Source: Saccharofermentans sp. (GTDB lineage: Bacteria; Bacillota; Clostridia; Saccharofermentanales; Saccharofermentanaceae). From it: a stretch of 64,000 bases of DNA. The notes under the pieces were generated by a model. The model worked only from the letters and a program-made list of their open reading frames with translations, ran no database searches and was not told the origin of the DNA. Shown one piece after another: positions 44,324 to 52,643 of this stretch (within the stretch, counting starts at the first letter, position 1; each line of letters starts with the position of its first letter). Position numbers and translations under genes: made by a program. The DNA is taken from positions 1 to 64,000 of the forward strand of contig JAIKYD010000107.1 of NCBI GenBank assembly GCA_024683485.1. Direction: 5' to 3'.

Positions 44324-46353
44324 TGAAAGCCGGTTTCTATCCTAAAATGGCCGTCAGCGGAATGCGCAAGAACGGCCGGCTTTATCTGCCGTATATCGCA
44401 GCATGCATCCTTATGGTCTCGGTATTCTACATCATGCACCTGCTCGGATTTTCCGATATGATGACGGGCTTCGAAGGCGCAGGGACCGCAAGAGAGATAC
44501 TGAAGTACGGAACGATCGTAATGGCTGTTTTCGGAACCATCTTTCTTTTCTATACACAGTCTACTCTCATCAAGGGCAGGCTTAAGGAATTCGGCCTTTA
44601 CAGCGTGCTCGGAATGAACAGAAGGAATCTTGGAAAGATCATTTTCTTTGAAACAGTTATTACTTGGTTCATATCTGTTGCGGGCGGACTTGCTTCCGGA
44701 ATCGGCATATCCAAACTGGCAGAACTCGGATTCAGTAAAATGATCGGGCTTGATTCCAGTTACAAGTTCATCGTCAGCGGTGAGTCCATACTCTTCACTG
44801 CTATCGTGTACAGTATTATCTTCTTTCTGATCTTCCTTAACGCAACAAGACAGGTAAGATTCTCAAGAACGATCAATCTCATCTATTCTGATAAAACAGG
44901 CGAGAAACCTCCGAAAGCAAACTGGTTTGTTGGAATTTTAGGACTTGTTATCCTCCTGACCGGTTATACTATCGCGCTCAAGATCGAACAGCCTCTGTCC
45001 GCGCTCATCTGGTTTTTTGTAGCTGTGATCCTTATCATCATCGGCACATACCTTACGCTGATCGCAGGTTCTGTTCTGCTCTGCAGGATACTTCAGAAGA
45101 ATAAGAAATACTACTACAAGACAAATCATTTCGTATCCGTATCCTCTATGGCATACAGGATGAAGCGAAACGGAGCCGGCCTTGCTTCGATCTGTATCCT
45201 GCTTACCATGGTTCTTGTAATAATGTCATCAACCTCCGCTCTCTATATAAACAGGGAAGAAACACTGCAAAACCACTATCCAAGACAGATCAACTGCACC
45301 GCAAGCAATGACGGATTCTCAGACAGCTATGGCAAAACAATTGAGAAGATTAAGGAAGGCATAAACACAAAAACACAGGAATATGGTGCGGAGATCGCTG
45401 ACAGTTATATATATACCACATGCTGTATCAGCGGTTATTTCGAGAATGGCAGAATGCGCCTTGATATTGATCCGTTAACAAATATGACGACCATCGATTA
45501 CGATAAAGTCATACAGGCATATTTCTTTGATATAGACGATTACAACAGAATGACCGGAAACAATGAGGTCTTATCTTCAGGTGAAATTCTGGCAGGCGTT
45601 GAAGGCAATATTGATTTTGGCAATGAACTGGTGATCGGTGACGAGTCATTCAAGGTTGCAAAAAGGATCAACTACAGACAGGGTGACTTCAAACACACAC
45701 TCGCAAGCACGGTTGTCTCAACTCTTTTCATTATTGTGGATGATCTTGGTGAAGTGGCATCAAAATATAACCATTATGCTGACTATAACGGTAACAAGAT
45801 GCTTGCATGGGAATGGCATTATTCTTTTGACACCGGACTTGATGAGGATAAGGAGACGGAACTCGGCAAACTGCTCAGTGATTATGTCAGGGATGAACTC
45901 TATCCGCAGGAATTCTGGGGAGTCCGCTGCGAGAGCAGGGCTGACCAGCGCAACGATTTCGTCAGGACATTTGGCGGACTCTTCTTCCTGGGCATCCTTC
46001 TCAGCGTGATCTTCCTCGTCTCCTGTGTACTTATCATATACTACAAGCAGATTTCGGAAGGCTTCGAAGATCAGTCAAGATTTGGCATCATGCAAAAGGT
46101 CGGCATGACCAAAGAAAACATCAGAAAGAGCATCAACTCACAGATGCTTACGGTATTCCTGATTCCGATCCTGTTCGCATGCATCCATCTGACAACGGTT
46201 CTTCCTATCATCCACAAGCTCCTCATGCTTTTCGGACATAATAATATGCCGCTGCTCCTTGCATCTGCCGGAATCTGTGTGCTGATCTGCGGTATCTTCT
46301 ATGCTGCTATCCATAAAGTGACATCAAACGCTTATTACAAGATAGTATCGTAA
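44323..46353 (+). CDS. BceB-type FtsX-like permease
   Basis: The 676-residue protein has about ten membrane segments: two FtsX-type blocks, the first up to about 310 and the last after 540. A large outer domain of about 215 residues lies between them (DEETLQNH-like start at INREETLQNHYPRQINC, ending before TFGGLFFLGILLSVIF). This large loop is the antibiotic- and kinase-contacting part in BceB. It functions with the ATPase encoded directly upstream. No terminator is obvious before the convergent SGNH gene. Confidence 0.93.
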   Translation: MKAGFYPKMAVSGMRKNGRLYLPYIAACILMVSVFYIMHLLGFSDMMTGFEGAGTAREILKYGTIVMAVFGTIFLFYTQSTLIKGRLKEFGLYSVLGMNRRNLGKIIFFETVITWFISVAGGLASGIGISKLAELGFSKMIGLDSSYKFIVSGESILFTAIVYSIIFFLIFLNATRQVRFSRTINLIYSDKTGEKPPKANWFVGILGLVILLTGYTIALKIEQPLSALIWFFVAVILIIIGTYLTLIAGSVLLCRILQKNKKYYYKTNHFVSVSSMAYRMKRNGAGLASICILLTMVLVIMSSTSALYINREETLQNHYPRQINCTASNDGFSDSYGKTIEKIKEGINTKTQEYGAEIADSYIYTTCCISGYFENGRMRLDIDPLTNMTTIDYDKVIQAYFFDIDDYNRMTGNNEVLSSGEILAGVEGNIDFGNELVIGDESFKVAKRINYRQGDFKHTLASTVVSTLFIIVDDLGEVASKYNHYADYNGNKMLAWEWHYSFDTGLDEDKETELGKLLSDYVRDELYPQEFWGVRCESRADQRNDFVRTFGGLFFLGILLSVIFLVSCVLIIYYKQISEGFEDQSRFGIMQKVGMTKENIRKSINSQMLTVFLIPILFACIHLTTVLPIIHKLLMLFGHNNMPLLLASAGICVLICGIFYAAIHKVTSNAYYKIVS

Positions 46354-46380
46354 GGATATCCACACACTGCGCAGCGTTCA

Positions 46381-47166
46381 TCAGGACTGATAGAAATACC
46401 CGTAGATTTTCTCAGTCAGATACCGGGCATAGAGCAAACGTCCTGATTCCGTCAGGTGAGCACCGTCTTCAAAGTATTTGAAAGGTTCATCTTTCGAGAA
46501 ATCAATTGCTTCAGACATATTTACACAAAGGAGATTTTCTTCCTGTGCCACTTTTTCGACAGCGTCAATATAGTCGTTTAATGTTCCACCACCGCAGTCG
46601 ATCTCTTTGAATGAGACATATTCCCCATCAACGAGTGTCCATCCGTTAAGCGGGGATATCAGGATGATACTCGCATCGGGATTCATCCGGTTAATAGTGG
46701 CAACAGCGAGCCTAAGAGCATTCTCAAAGCTGTTCCCCTCACCGGATGCCGGAACACCACCGGATTGATCATTACCGCCAAAAGCCAATATCACATAATC
46801 AGCTTCTGTGATGTCATCACGCATTCTTTTGCTGTATTTATCATCGTTGTACAGAAGGATAGAGATAAGACTTCCTTCTTCCAGATAATCTCCTTCAACC
46901 CTGGTGGCCATACTGCCAGAGACACTGTTATCTGTCACTTTAAAAGAAGTCATCTCTTCAAGTCTGGAAGCAATACCTGTAGGTCCGGGTTCTATTGCCC
47001 ATATGCTTGTACCGAAAACAACTACGTTTCCGGTCATTTCCTTATACCGGTTGTCAGTTGTGATATCAGCCGGTCCCGCCTGTGATGTGGTCTGAACAGC
47101 CACGCTGCACCCTGTAAGTATCAGCGCCAGAATCAGAAATGGCAGGATTTTCAGGTTCTTGATCAT
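46381..47166 (-). CDS. SGNH/GDSL-type hydrolase lipoprotein
   Basis: The 261-residue precursor has a lipobox LILTGC. The SGNH blocks follow: GTSIWAI with the nucleophile Ser, a Gly in SVSGSMATR, the Asn in LAFGGNDQSGG and the D..H pair in EDGAHLTESG. Such enzymes are esterases, often removing acetyl groups from wall or capsule sugars. GGGAG precedes the ATG, which overlaps the stop of the upstream lipoprotein by one base, so translation is coupled. Confidence 0.85.
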   Translation of the reverse strand: MIKNLKILPFLILALILTGCSVAVQTTSQAGPADITTDNRYKEMTGNVVVFGTSIWAIEPGPTGIASRLEEMTSFKVTDNSVSGSMATRVEGDYLEEGSLISILLYNDDKYSKRMRDDITEADYVILAFGGNDQSGGVPASGEGNSFENALRLAVATINRMNPDASIILISPLNGWTLVDGEYVSFKEIDCGGGTLNDYIDAVEKVAQEENLLCVNMSEAIDFSKDEPFKYFEDGAHLTESGRLLYARYLTEKIYGYFYQS

Positions 47167-47693
47167 TAGTCTCCCGATAGATATTTGTCCCGATAGGTGG
47201 TTCCTTCCTGTGCGCATTCATCCAAAAGGTCAGAGAACTGCTTTGTATAATCATCTTCGCATAAGTTGTACAGCTTTTCAAAATACCGGTTAAACCTGTC
47301 TCCGCCTCTCAGTTCGTATCCGCCTATCTCAATTTCATTTTCACCGGAATCATACAGAATGATATATCTGGAAGTTCCGTCGGTCATGTCATCTTCTTTG
47401 CCCACATTCATTGTATAAACCTTCTCAGGCGAGAAGACCTTCTTTATCTCACTCATCCTCTCATCTGATAGCTTCTCACGTCCAAGTTCAGTGTTGTAAT
47501 AAAGCACGATCAATGTTCCGTCGCTTTTCAGGGTGTAGTATAAAGATTCATAGATCCACGGTTGTCTTATCCGCAATGTGAACATTGTATCTTCGCTGAA
47601 TTGCGGCATATCTTTTTTTGCACACCCGGTCACAAAGAAAGATGCGATCAAAGAAATAACCAAAAGTGGAATGATAATCCTGCTTTTTCTCAT
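47166..47693 (-). CDS. Lipoprotein upstream of the SGNH hydrolase
   Basis: The 175-residue precursor has a lipobox FVTGC. The mature domain is beta-rich (FTLRIRQPWIYESLYYTLKS, SRYIILYDSGENEIEIGGYE). It resembles the small lipoproteins that sit next to BlaR1-type sensors in Clostridia, but I cannot name it. I chose the ATG at 47693 with GAGGT nine bases upstream. It is 96 bases downstream of the BlaR1-like gene and probably in the same regulon. Confidence 0.65.
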   Translation of the reverse strand: MRKSRIIIPLLVISLIASFFVTGCAKKDMPQFSEDTMFTLRIRQPWIYESLYYTLKSDGTLIVLYYNTELGREKLSDERMSEIKKVFSPEKVYTMNVGKEDDMTDGTSRYIILYDSGENEIEIGGYELRGGDRFNRYFEKLYNLCEDDYTKQFSDLLDECAQEGTTYRDKYLSGD

Positions 47694-47789
47694 GTTCCAA
47701 TACCTCATATACAGTCAATTACCTTATATACAAGTATTACTGAGTAAATGTTGCACCGGAACCGGAAACTTTTTATACAGCTGGAAAGA

Positions 47790-49910
47790 TCACACTATTC
47801 TTCTAACAGTAGCCACAACGTCCAGATTTGCGGTCAGACTTGATTCTACAATGCCCTGATTGGTCGGACAAAAACTTGCGTGAATAAATTCATTGCCGCC
47901 TGCATATATTGCCGAGTGATCCACCAAGCCGTCCTGATCGTTATCAAAGCAGATTATATCGCCGGCTTTGATCTCATCAACAGGTATTTCCTCTCCTACT
48001 TTAGCCTGTAATTCAGAAGAGTGCGGCAAATGGATTCCATAATAAATATAGTAACAATATGTAACAAATCCGGATGAATCAAATCCTTCAGATGGAGAAC
48101 TGCCTCCATATGTATAAGAACTGCCGGATAAGCTCCTTACATAGGAAACAAAGTCACTGTCTCCCTCTATCTCTGAAGAACTCTCATGTTCAGGTACAGG
48201 TGTAGCAGTAACCTCAGGTTCACCGTTATCCGGGGCTGTTCCCAGAATACGCTTGACCATTAACACGTCACTTGCAGAAGAAAGATCAGACTCAATAACA
48301 CATCCTGCAGAAGGCAGTGCATCAACATAAATGCCATTGCCTGCATATATAGCACAATGGTCCGCTGTACCGTCATGCTCAGCCTTGTCAAAGAAGATAA
48401 TATCTCCAACACTGATATCATCTATAGAAACTTCATAACCGCTGTTCCTTGCCATCTGGTCACAGCCGTGCGGGAGACTGATATCATAATAAGAACGGTA
48501 GAAATACACAACCAGTCCGGAGCTGTCAAATCCTGAAGAAGGAGCATCCCCCGCGAATGTAAATGCCGTTCCGGTAAAGCTCCTGATATACGAGGCAAAA
48601 TCGGCGGGGGTGTCTTCAGACAAAGAACTTCCGGAATCAGTATCCTGTTCTGAAGGTTCCGTTGCTTCAGTCTCCCCGGCAGCAGTAGTATCTTCAGGTT
48701 CTTCATCTTCAATTATTCCATTGCTTTCAGGAATGGTTTCTTTACTGACAACCGGTGACGGTTCAGAATGCGCTGGCGCCGGAGAAGGCTCTGCTGCCAA
48801 AATCAGTGTTTCTTCTGTATCATGGTCAGCTATGTCTTTTTTAGCAGTTTTTACCGAATACTTCTGATCATCAGTACTCTTCTGGGAATTAAGTCCGCAT
48901 GCAGCTGCAACAAACAGCAGCATAACCGAGATCAGCAATGCCGTGATCTTAGTGCCTTTTTTATAGTTGATAATATTTTTCACTCTGTTGGTAACCTCCA
49001 TATTGCTGAAATTCACTTTGCTGAATCCCAGTGGAGTTACCAGATATCTTTTGTTGCTTTTCCTGGCATAGGATACAATAGACATCGTATATGCCTTCTT
49101 CATTTCCGGATTCATTCCGGAGACAGAAGCCTCATCACAGCTCATCTCTATATCCTGCTCGAAAAGTGCGTATCCAAGCCATACCAGAGGATTGAACCAA
49201 TGCACTGCAACAATTATCATTCCGGCGATCTTGCTGAGCCAGTCACCATGCTTAATATGTGTTCTCTCATGCATCAGGATATATTCTCTCTCGTCATTTT
49301 CGAGAACGTCAGGCAAATAAATCCTTGGCACAAATAAGCCAAACACAAACGGCGCTTTCACTTTCCCGGATTCATACACATTTCCGCAGACTTTTGAAGC
49401 ACCATTAAGTTTATTCTTAAGCATTACAAAACGGAATGAACAATAAGCCATTATGCTCATCGTTCCGGCTAACCAGACCACTGCAAGTACCGTCTTGATA
49501 TCCGGTAATTTCTTGACATTTGTATCCGCGGTCATTTCAGACCATTTGCTCTCTGTTAACAGGTAAGTATTATTATCAATCCCGTCAATAGAGGCTTCAT
49601 ACTTCACCGTATCATAAGTGACATCCGTTCCAGCCGGGCTGTAATCAATGGCGATATTGTCAGGTATCATAGCTTCACTGACTTGTGCGGCAGGATCTTC
49701 TGTCAGCGCCTGTGAGGGAAGAAGATTAAAAATACTGAAAGAAGACTCGATGCTTACGGGCACGATCAGTCTGACCGCTACCACAGCCCACAGAATCATA
49801 ATGAATCTCTTGGATCTTTTGCGCAGGAAAAACCGGAACAGTATAGTGATCAGGATCACTATACTTCCCGTAAAGGACATTTCCAGCACTTTCCAAAACA
49901 GATCACTCAT
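47790..49910 (-). CDS. BlaR1-type M56 sensor fused to two NlpC/P60 domains with Cys-to-Ser change
   Basis: Residues 1-340 match the BlaR1/MecR1 membrane protease part: four membrane segments, zinc motif HERTH (214-218) in ILMHERTHIKHGDW and the downstream Glu/Asp cluster EQDIEMSCDE. The penicillin-binding sensor domain is replaced by a Pro/Glu/Ser/Thr-rich linker (about 345-445) and two NlpC/P60-like repeats of about 125 residues. Both keep the frame GFDxSGxV and the His in DHCAIYAG / DHSAIYAG, but the catalytic Cys is Ser in each: Ser463 (GFDSSGLV) and Ser612 (GFDSSGFV). They may bind wall peptides without cutting them. The gene overlaps blaI by four bases. Confidence 0.9.
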   Translation of the reverse strand: MSDLFWKVLEMSFTGSIVILITILFRFFLRKRSKRFIMILWAVVAVRLIVPVSIESSFSIFNLLPSQALTEDPAAQVSEAMIPDNIAIDYSPAGTDVTYDTVKYEASIDGIDNNTYLLTESKWSEMTADTNVKKLPDIKTVLAVVWLAGTMSIMAYCSFRFVMLKNKLNGASKVCGNVYESGKVKAPFVFGLFVPRIYLPDVLENDEREYILMHERTHIKHGDWLSKIAGMIIVAVHWFNPLVWLGYALFEQDIEMSCDEASVSGMNPEMKKAYTMSIVSYARKSNKRYLVTPLGFSKVNFSNMEVTNRVKNIINYKKGTKITALLISVMLLFVAAACGLNSQKSTDDQKYSVKTAKKDIADHDTEETLILAAEPSPAPAHSEPSPVVSKETIPESNGIIEDEEPEDTTAAGETEATEPSEQDTDSGSSLSEDTPADFASYIRSFTGTAFTFAGDAPSSGFDSSGLVVYFYRSYYDISLPHGCDQMARNSGYEVSIDDISVGDIIFFDKAEHDGTADHCAIYAGNGIYVDALPSAGCVIESDLSSASDVLMVKRILGTAPDNGEPEVTATPVPEHESSSEIEGDSDFVSYVRSLSGSSYTYGGSSPSEGFDSSGFVTYCYYIYYGIHLPHSSELQAKVGEEIPVDEIKAGDIICFDNDQDGLVDHSAIYAGGNEFIHASFCPTNQGIVESSLTANLDVVATVRRIV

Positions 49911-50278
49911 TGATTATCTCCCATATGTTCCTTAATGAGCTTGATCAACGCGTCTGCATCTTCGTCGTTAAGAGTCTTATTGTTTCCCAAAAATGCAGCC
50001 ACAAACTTCGGGAGCGATCCTGAGAAACTGTCTTCAACTATCTGATTGCTTTCAGATATCAGAACATCTTCTTTGGAAATAAGAACACTGACTATAGTGT
50101 CTTCGTTCTTAACAAAACCTTTAATGATCAGTTTGCGCAGAACTGTATATGTGGTTGATTTATTCCAATTAAGATCATTAGCCGCAAGTTTGACCAGCCT
50201 GCCTGACTCAAGCGGTGCCTCACGCCATATAATCTCCATTAGTCTTTTCTCAGCTTCAAATAATATCAGTTCTTCCAT
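49907..50278 (-). CDS. BlaI/MecI/CopY-family repressor
   Basis: The 123-residue protein has the BlaI winged helix (EAEKRLMEIIWREAPLESGR, NKSTTYTVLRKLIIKGFVKN) and the C-terminal dimerisation part (SGSLPKFVAAFLGNN) where the partner protease cuts in known systems. It is the first gene of the operon and overlaps the BlaR1-like gene (ATGA). Two dyads overlap its promoter, indicating autoregulation. Confidence 0.93.
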   Translation of the reverse strand: MEELILFEAEKRLMEIIWREAPLESGRLVKLAANDLNWNKSTTYTVLRKLIIKGFVKNEDTIVSVLISKEDVLISESNQIVEDSFSGSLPKFVAAFLGNNKTLNDEDADALIKLIKEHMGDNQ

Positions 50279-50301
50279 TCCGGTCTACCTCAACAAGCAT
50301 T

Positions 50302-50343
50302 GGTCTATCACAATAAACCCGCTATCAGTTTATTGCAGTAAAC
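50302..50343. promoter_or_regulatory. Two BlaI operator candidates
   Basis: GTTTATTGCAGTAAAC (50328-50343) and GGTCTATCACAATAAACC (50302-50319) are two inverted repeats with related arms (GTTTA/TAAAC and GGTnTA/TAnACC), 25 bases apart centre to centre. The first covers the spacer and -10 of the promoter and the second the start region, the usual layout of BlaI control. Confidence 0.6.
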
Positions 50344-50355
50344 CAAGAATGTCAA
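50327..50355 (-). promoter_or_regulatory. Promoter of the blaI operon
   Basis: On the minus strand a perfect TTGACA (50355-50350) and TAAACT (50332-50327) are 17 bases apart. The -35 overlaps the end of the upstream CPBP gene. Confidence 0.7.
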
Positions 50356-51281
50356 GCCTGTAATACATTTGCCTTATTTCTGCCTGAAAGACTAACAAGA
50401 AGAATAACAATTGCGTATCCCGCAATAGCAATAACAGAAGCTTCCGCTCCGAACACACCTCCTGTCAGTGCAACTGACTTTGAATCGATCACATATGTCA
50501 GGAGCGAGACATCCGAAGATGCGGAGGATATTGTGAATAAGCCTCCGGCCATAACAAGATTCCAGATAGAATGAACGATGGCGCTGTTCCAGACTGATCC
50601 GGTCTTAAGAGCGATGACCGAGAACATAATGCCGGCAAGAGTTCCGGCAGCCATAAGCTGAATGCCGTCAACAACCGAGCAATCCTCCAGTCCAATAAGA
50701 TGAACGAGCCCGAAAAGCACAGAAGGAAGGATCACAGCAACTGCCGTATTCCATCTTTTCCTCAGAAGATTCATAAGCACTCCTCTGAACAGAACTTCCT
50801 CAACGACAGCGGCACCGACCGCATTATAGAAAATGCATTCACCAAGAACACCAAGTGTTTTCTGCATTTCCATCTCACCGAATACAATATTCCCTTTTAT
50901 CAGGAGAAGATAAGCTCCGCATACGGCCAACGGCATGACAACTGCGAGGATTACAAAAGGAAGTTTCAGCGAGAACTTAGGCATAAAGAGTTCTTCTTTT
51001 TTGAACTTGAATCCTTTTCCGTAAACAAGTTTTACCAGGACAATGCCCAGCACTGCATATGTGATGCCATAAATGGCGACAGATACTATCTCCGGTATTA
51101 CCTTGATGTTTAGAAGACCCATGCAAAGCAACATAGCAGGTATATCGGCAGCAAACTTGAGGACGATGGCAAGGACCGCACCCAAGATCGCTTTTTTTGT
51201 GCTGACCGGTGTCCCCTTCTCATTACCGGGCATTCTGTCCTTGACCCGGTTCTTACCCTGAATTCTTTCTGCAATTGTCAT
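50352..51281 (-). CDS. CPBP-family intramembrane protease with a borrowed N-terminus
   Basis: The 309-residue protein has eight or so membrane segments and CPBP motifs EEVLFRGVLMNLL and FGLVHLIG, with a third His in VHSIWNLVMA. Its first residues, MTIAERIQGKNRVKD, match the start of the XRE regulator at 62234-62614 ([15 protein letters not shown]), and the DNA upstream is similar too, but no HTH follows. Homologous proteins in Clostridia often have a full HTH at this place, so this one may have lost it. GGAGGTG precedes the ATG. It is just upstream of the blaI operon. Confidence 0.88.
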   Translation of the reverse strand: MTIAERIQGKNRVKDRMPGNEKGTPVSTKKAILGAVLAIVLKFAADIPAMLLCMGLLNIKVIPEIVSVAIYGITYAVLGIVLVKLVYGKGFKFKKEELFMPKFSLKLPFVILAVVMPLAVCGAYLLLIKGNIVFGEMEMQKTLGVLGECIFYNAVGAAVVEEVLFRGVLMNLLRKRWNTAVAVILPSVLFGLVHLIGLEDCSVVDGIQLMAAGTLAGIMFSVIALKTGSVWNSAIVHSIWNLVMAGGLFTISSASSDVSLLTYVIDSKSVALTGGVFGAEASVIAIAGYAIVILLVSLSGRNKANVLQA

Positions 51282-51340
51282 AACTTTCACCTCCGGTGTT
51301 TTTGATGGCCTGAGCATACCAACCTATGCCTTAACATCAC

Positions 51341-51380
51341 CACCAACTACGCCTTGAGATTTGTCAACTGACGGTTGCAT
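51341..51380 (-). repeat. Upstream element shared with the XRE gene at 62614
   Basis: Forty bases here match 62673-62710 closely (both contain CCACCAAC, CCTTGA, TTTGTCAAC and CGGTTGCA in the same order and spacing). Similarity continues at lower level to the start codon. On the minus strand it contains TTGACA (51367-51362) and a degenerate inverted repeat CAAC...CGGTTG. It probably is a shared promoter/operator. Confidence 0.65.
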
Positions 51381-51501
51381 CCTTGATTTTATTGGGTTTT
51401 GGGGTCAGTTTCTCTTGAGTTTTATAGGTAACAGATAGATGAGAAATACCATGAGCGCCCATATTCATGTATATACAATATAAGGGATTATTTGAGCAAA
51501 A

Positions 51502-51708
51502 TCAGTCTTTCTTCTTTACGTCTTTAATGCTTCCGTCAGGATACTTTATCTTCATGCTGTCAAGCTGGGAGGACAAATTACCTACAACCAATGCACGGTA
51601 CTCGTTACGGAGTTCTGCCTGTTCCCTCTTTTCTTCTTCGCTAAGTCCCGTTGTTTTTGATTTCCTGCTCAGTTCATTTATACGTTTAATCAATTGATCA
51701 AATTTCAA
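51502..51708 (-). CDS. DUF896 family protein (YnzC-like)
   Basis: The 68-residue protein matches DUF896 over its length: LIKRINELSRKSKTTGLSEE, EKREQAELRNEYRALVVGNL and SQLDSMKI. The family is small, helical and widespread in Firmicutes; YnzC in Bacillus has no firm function. The gene is isolated. Confidence 0.85.
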   Translation of the reverse strand: MKFDQLIKRINELSRKSKTTGLSEEEKREQAELRNEYRALVVGNLSSQLDSMKIKYPDGSIKDVKKKD

Positions 51709-51746
51709 AACAGTTTCCTCTTTCAGCTAAATTTTCGAGTATTATA

Positions 51747-51935
51747 CTACAGTCGAAAATGTATCCTCTCTATGTACTCCCCTATAGTCTCTTTTACATG
51801 TTCAGGCTTGTCCTTCATACCACGATGCACCCACAAGGAAAAATATAACTGCAGATTAATTTGATTAGCAAACCATTTTCGGAGTATCATAAAAGACAAC
51901 TTATGGAACAGGAAATGTAAAAATGCACCCGGCAA
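51747..51935 (-). pseudogene. Possible remnant of a TetR-type regulator C-terminus
   Basis: An open frame ends in LYFSLWVHRGMKDKPEHVKE and TIGEYIERIHF, which resembles the last helices of TetR/AcrR regulators. There is no DNA-binding part, no ribosome site and no plausible start, and the upstream end overlaps the lipoprotein gene at 51923. It could equally be chance coding. Confidence 0.25.
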
Positions 51936-52630
51936 TCAGAAAAATTATTTGTATAAGCAGCATATTTGCAACAGTGTTATCTTCAGGATGCTCTCTGTCA
52001 GAGAGGCAGGATAAGAAGGTTGCTGAAAGATATATCACAAGCCACTACGGAAACAATTACGTTATTACAGGATATAAGGCAAAGCATAATTCTGACAGCG
52101 GACTCATTCCGGCTAAGATAAATGTCAGCCAGAATGACATTGAATATACACTCGATATTCAGGACGGAACAGTCACCGGGGACAATTACAGCAACAAATT
52201 CGCAGGACAGCTTTCACTCAATCTTATTATGGACAAAATGAATTCTAACGGCACACTGCCGGATCTGACAGAACGTGATGTAGTGATAACAGGGGATTTC
52301 TTCACTACACAGGATTATCAGGGTTTGAGTGTGGATCTGGATTATTCCGGGGCTCGGGACTTCAATGATATTACAAAGGCTGTCGCAGAGACCGGCAATG
52401 TTTATACTGTATATTTTTATATCCGGATTGACGGGTTCAAGAATATGGAGTCAGAGGAATGGATATATGATTTCTATCTTGCCTGTCAGGACGAACTGGA
52501 TACATATATGATTACCATTATTGGTTCCGGAAACGGAGAGATAGTATTTAACAAGAGTTTCGTTCAAACTGTTCCTCCCAAAAAAGAGAACATCACAAGA
52601 GAAGAATGGGACAAACTGATGGCGGGTTAA
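51923..52630 (+). CDS. Lipoprotein of unknown function
   Basis: The 235-residue precursor has a lipobox LSSGC. It then has a domain with KVAERYITSHYGNNYVITGY near the start, a pattern seen in small lipoproteins with a PepSY- or cystatin-like fold, and PDLTERDVVITGDFFTTQDY further on. AGGAAATG precedes the ATG. It converges with the 288-residue membrane protein gene that ends 14 bases away. Confidence 0.65.
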   Translation: MHPAIRKIICISSIFATVLSSGCSLSERQDKKVAERYITSHYGNNYVITGYKAKHNSDSGLIPAKINVSQNDIEYTLDIQDGTVTGDNYSNKFAGQLSLNLIMDKMNSNGTLPDLTERDVVITGDFFTTQDYQGLSVDLDYSGARDFNDITKAVAETGNVYTVYFYIRIDGFKNMESEEWIYDFYLACQDELDTYMITIIGSGNGEIVFNKSFVQTVPPKKENITREEWDKLMAG

Positions 52631-52643
52631 CCTTTAGTTCATC

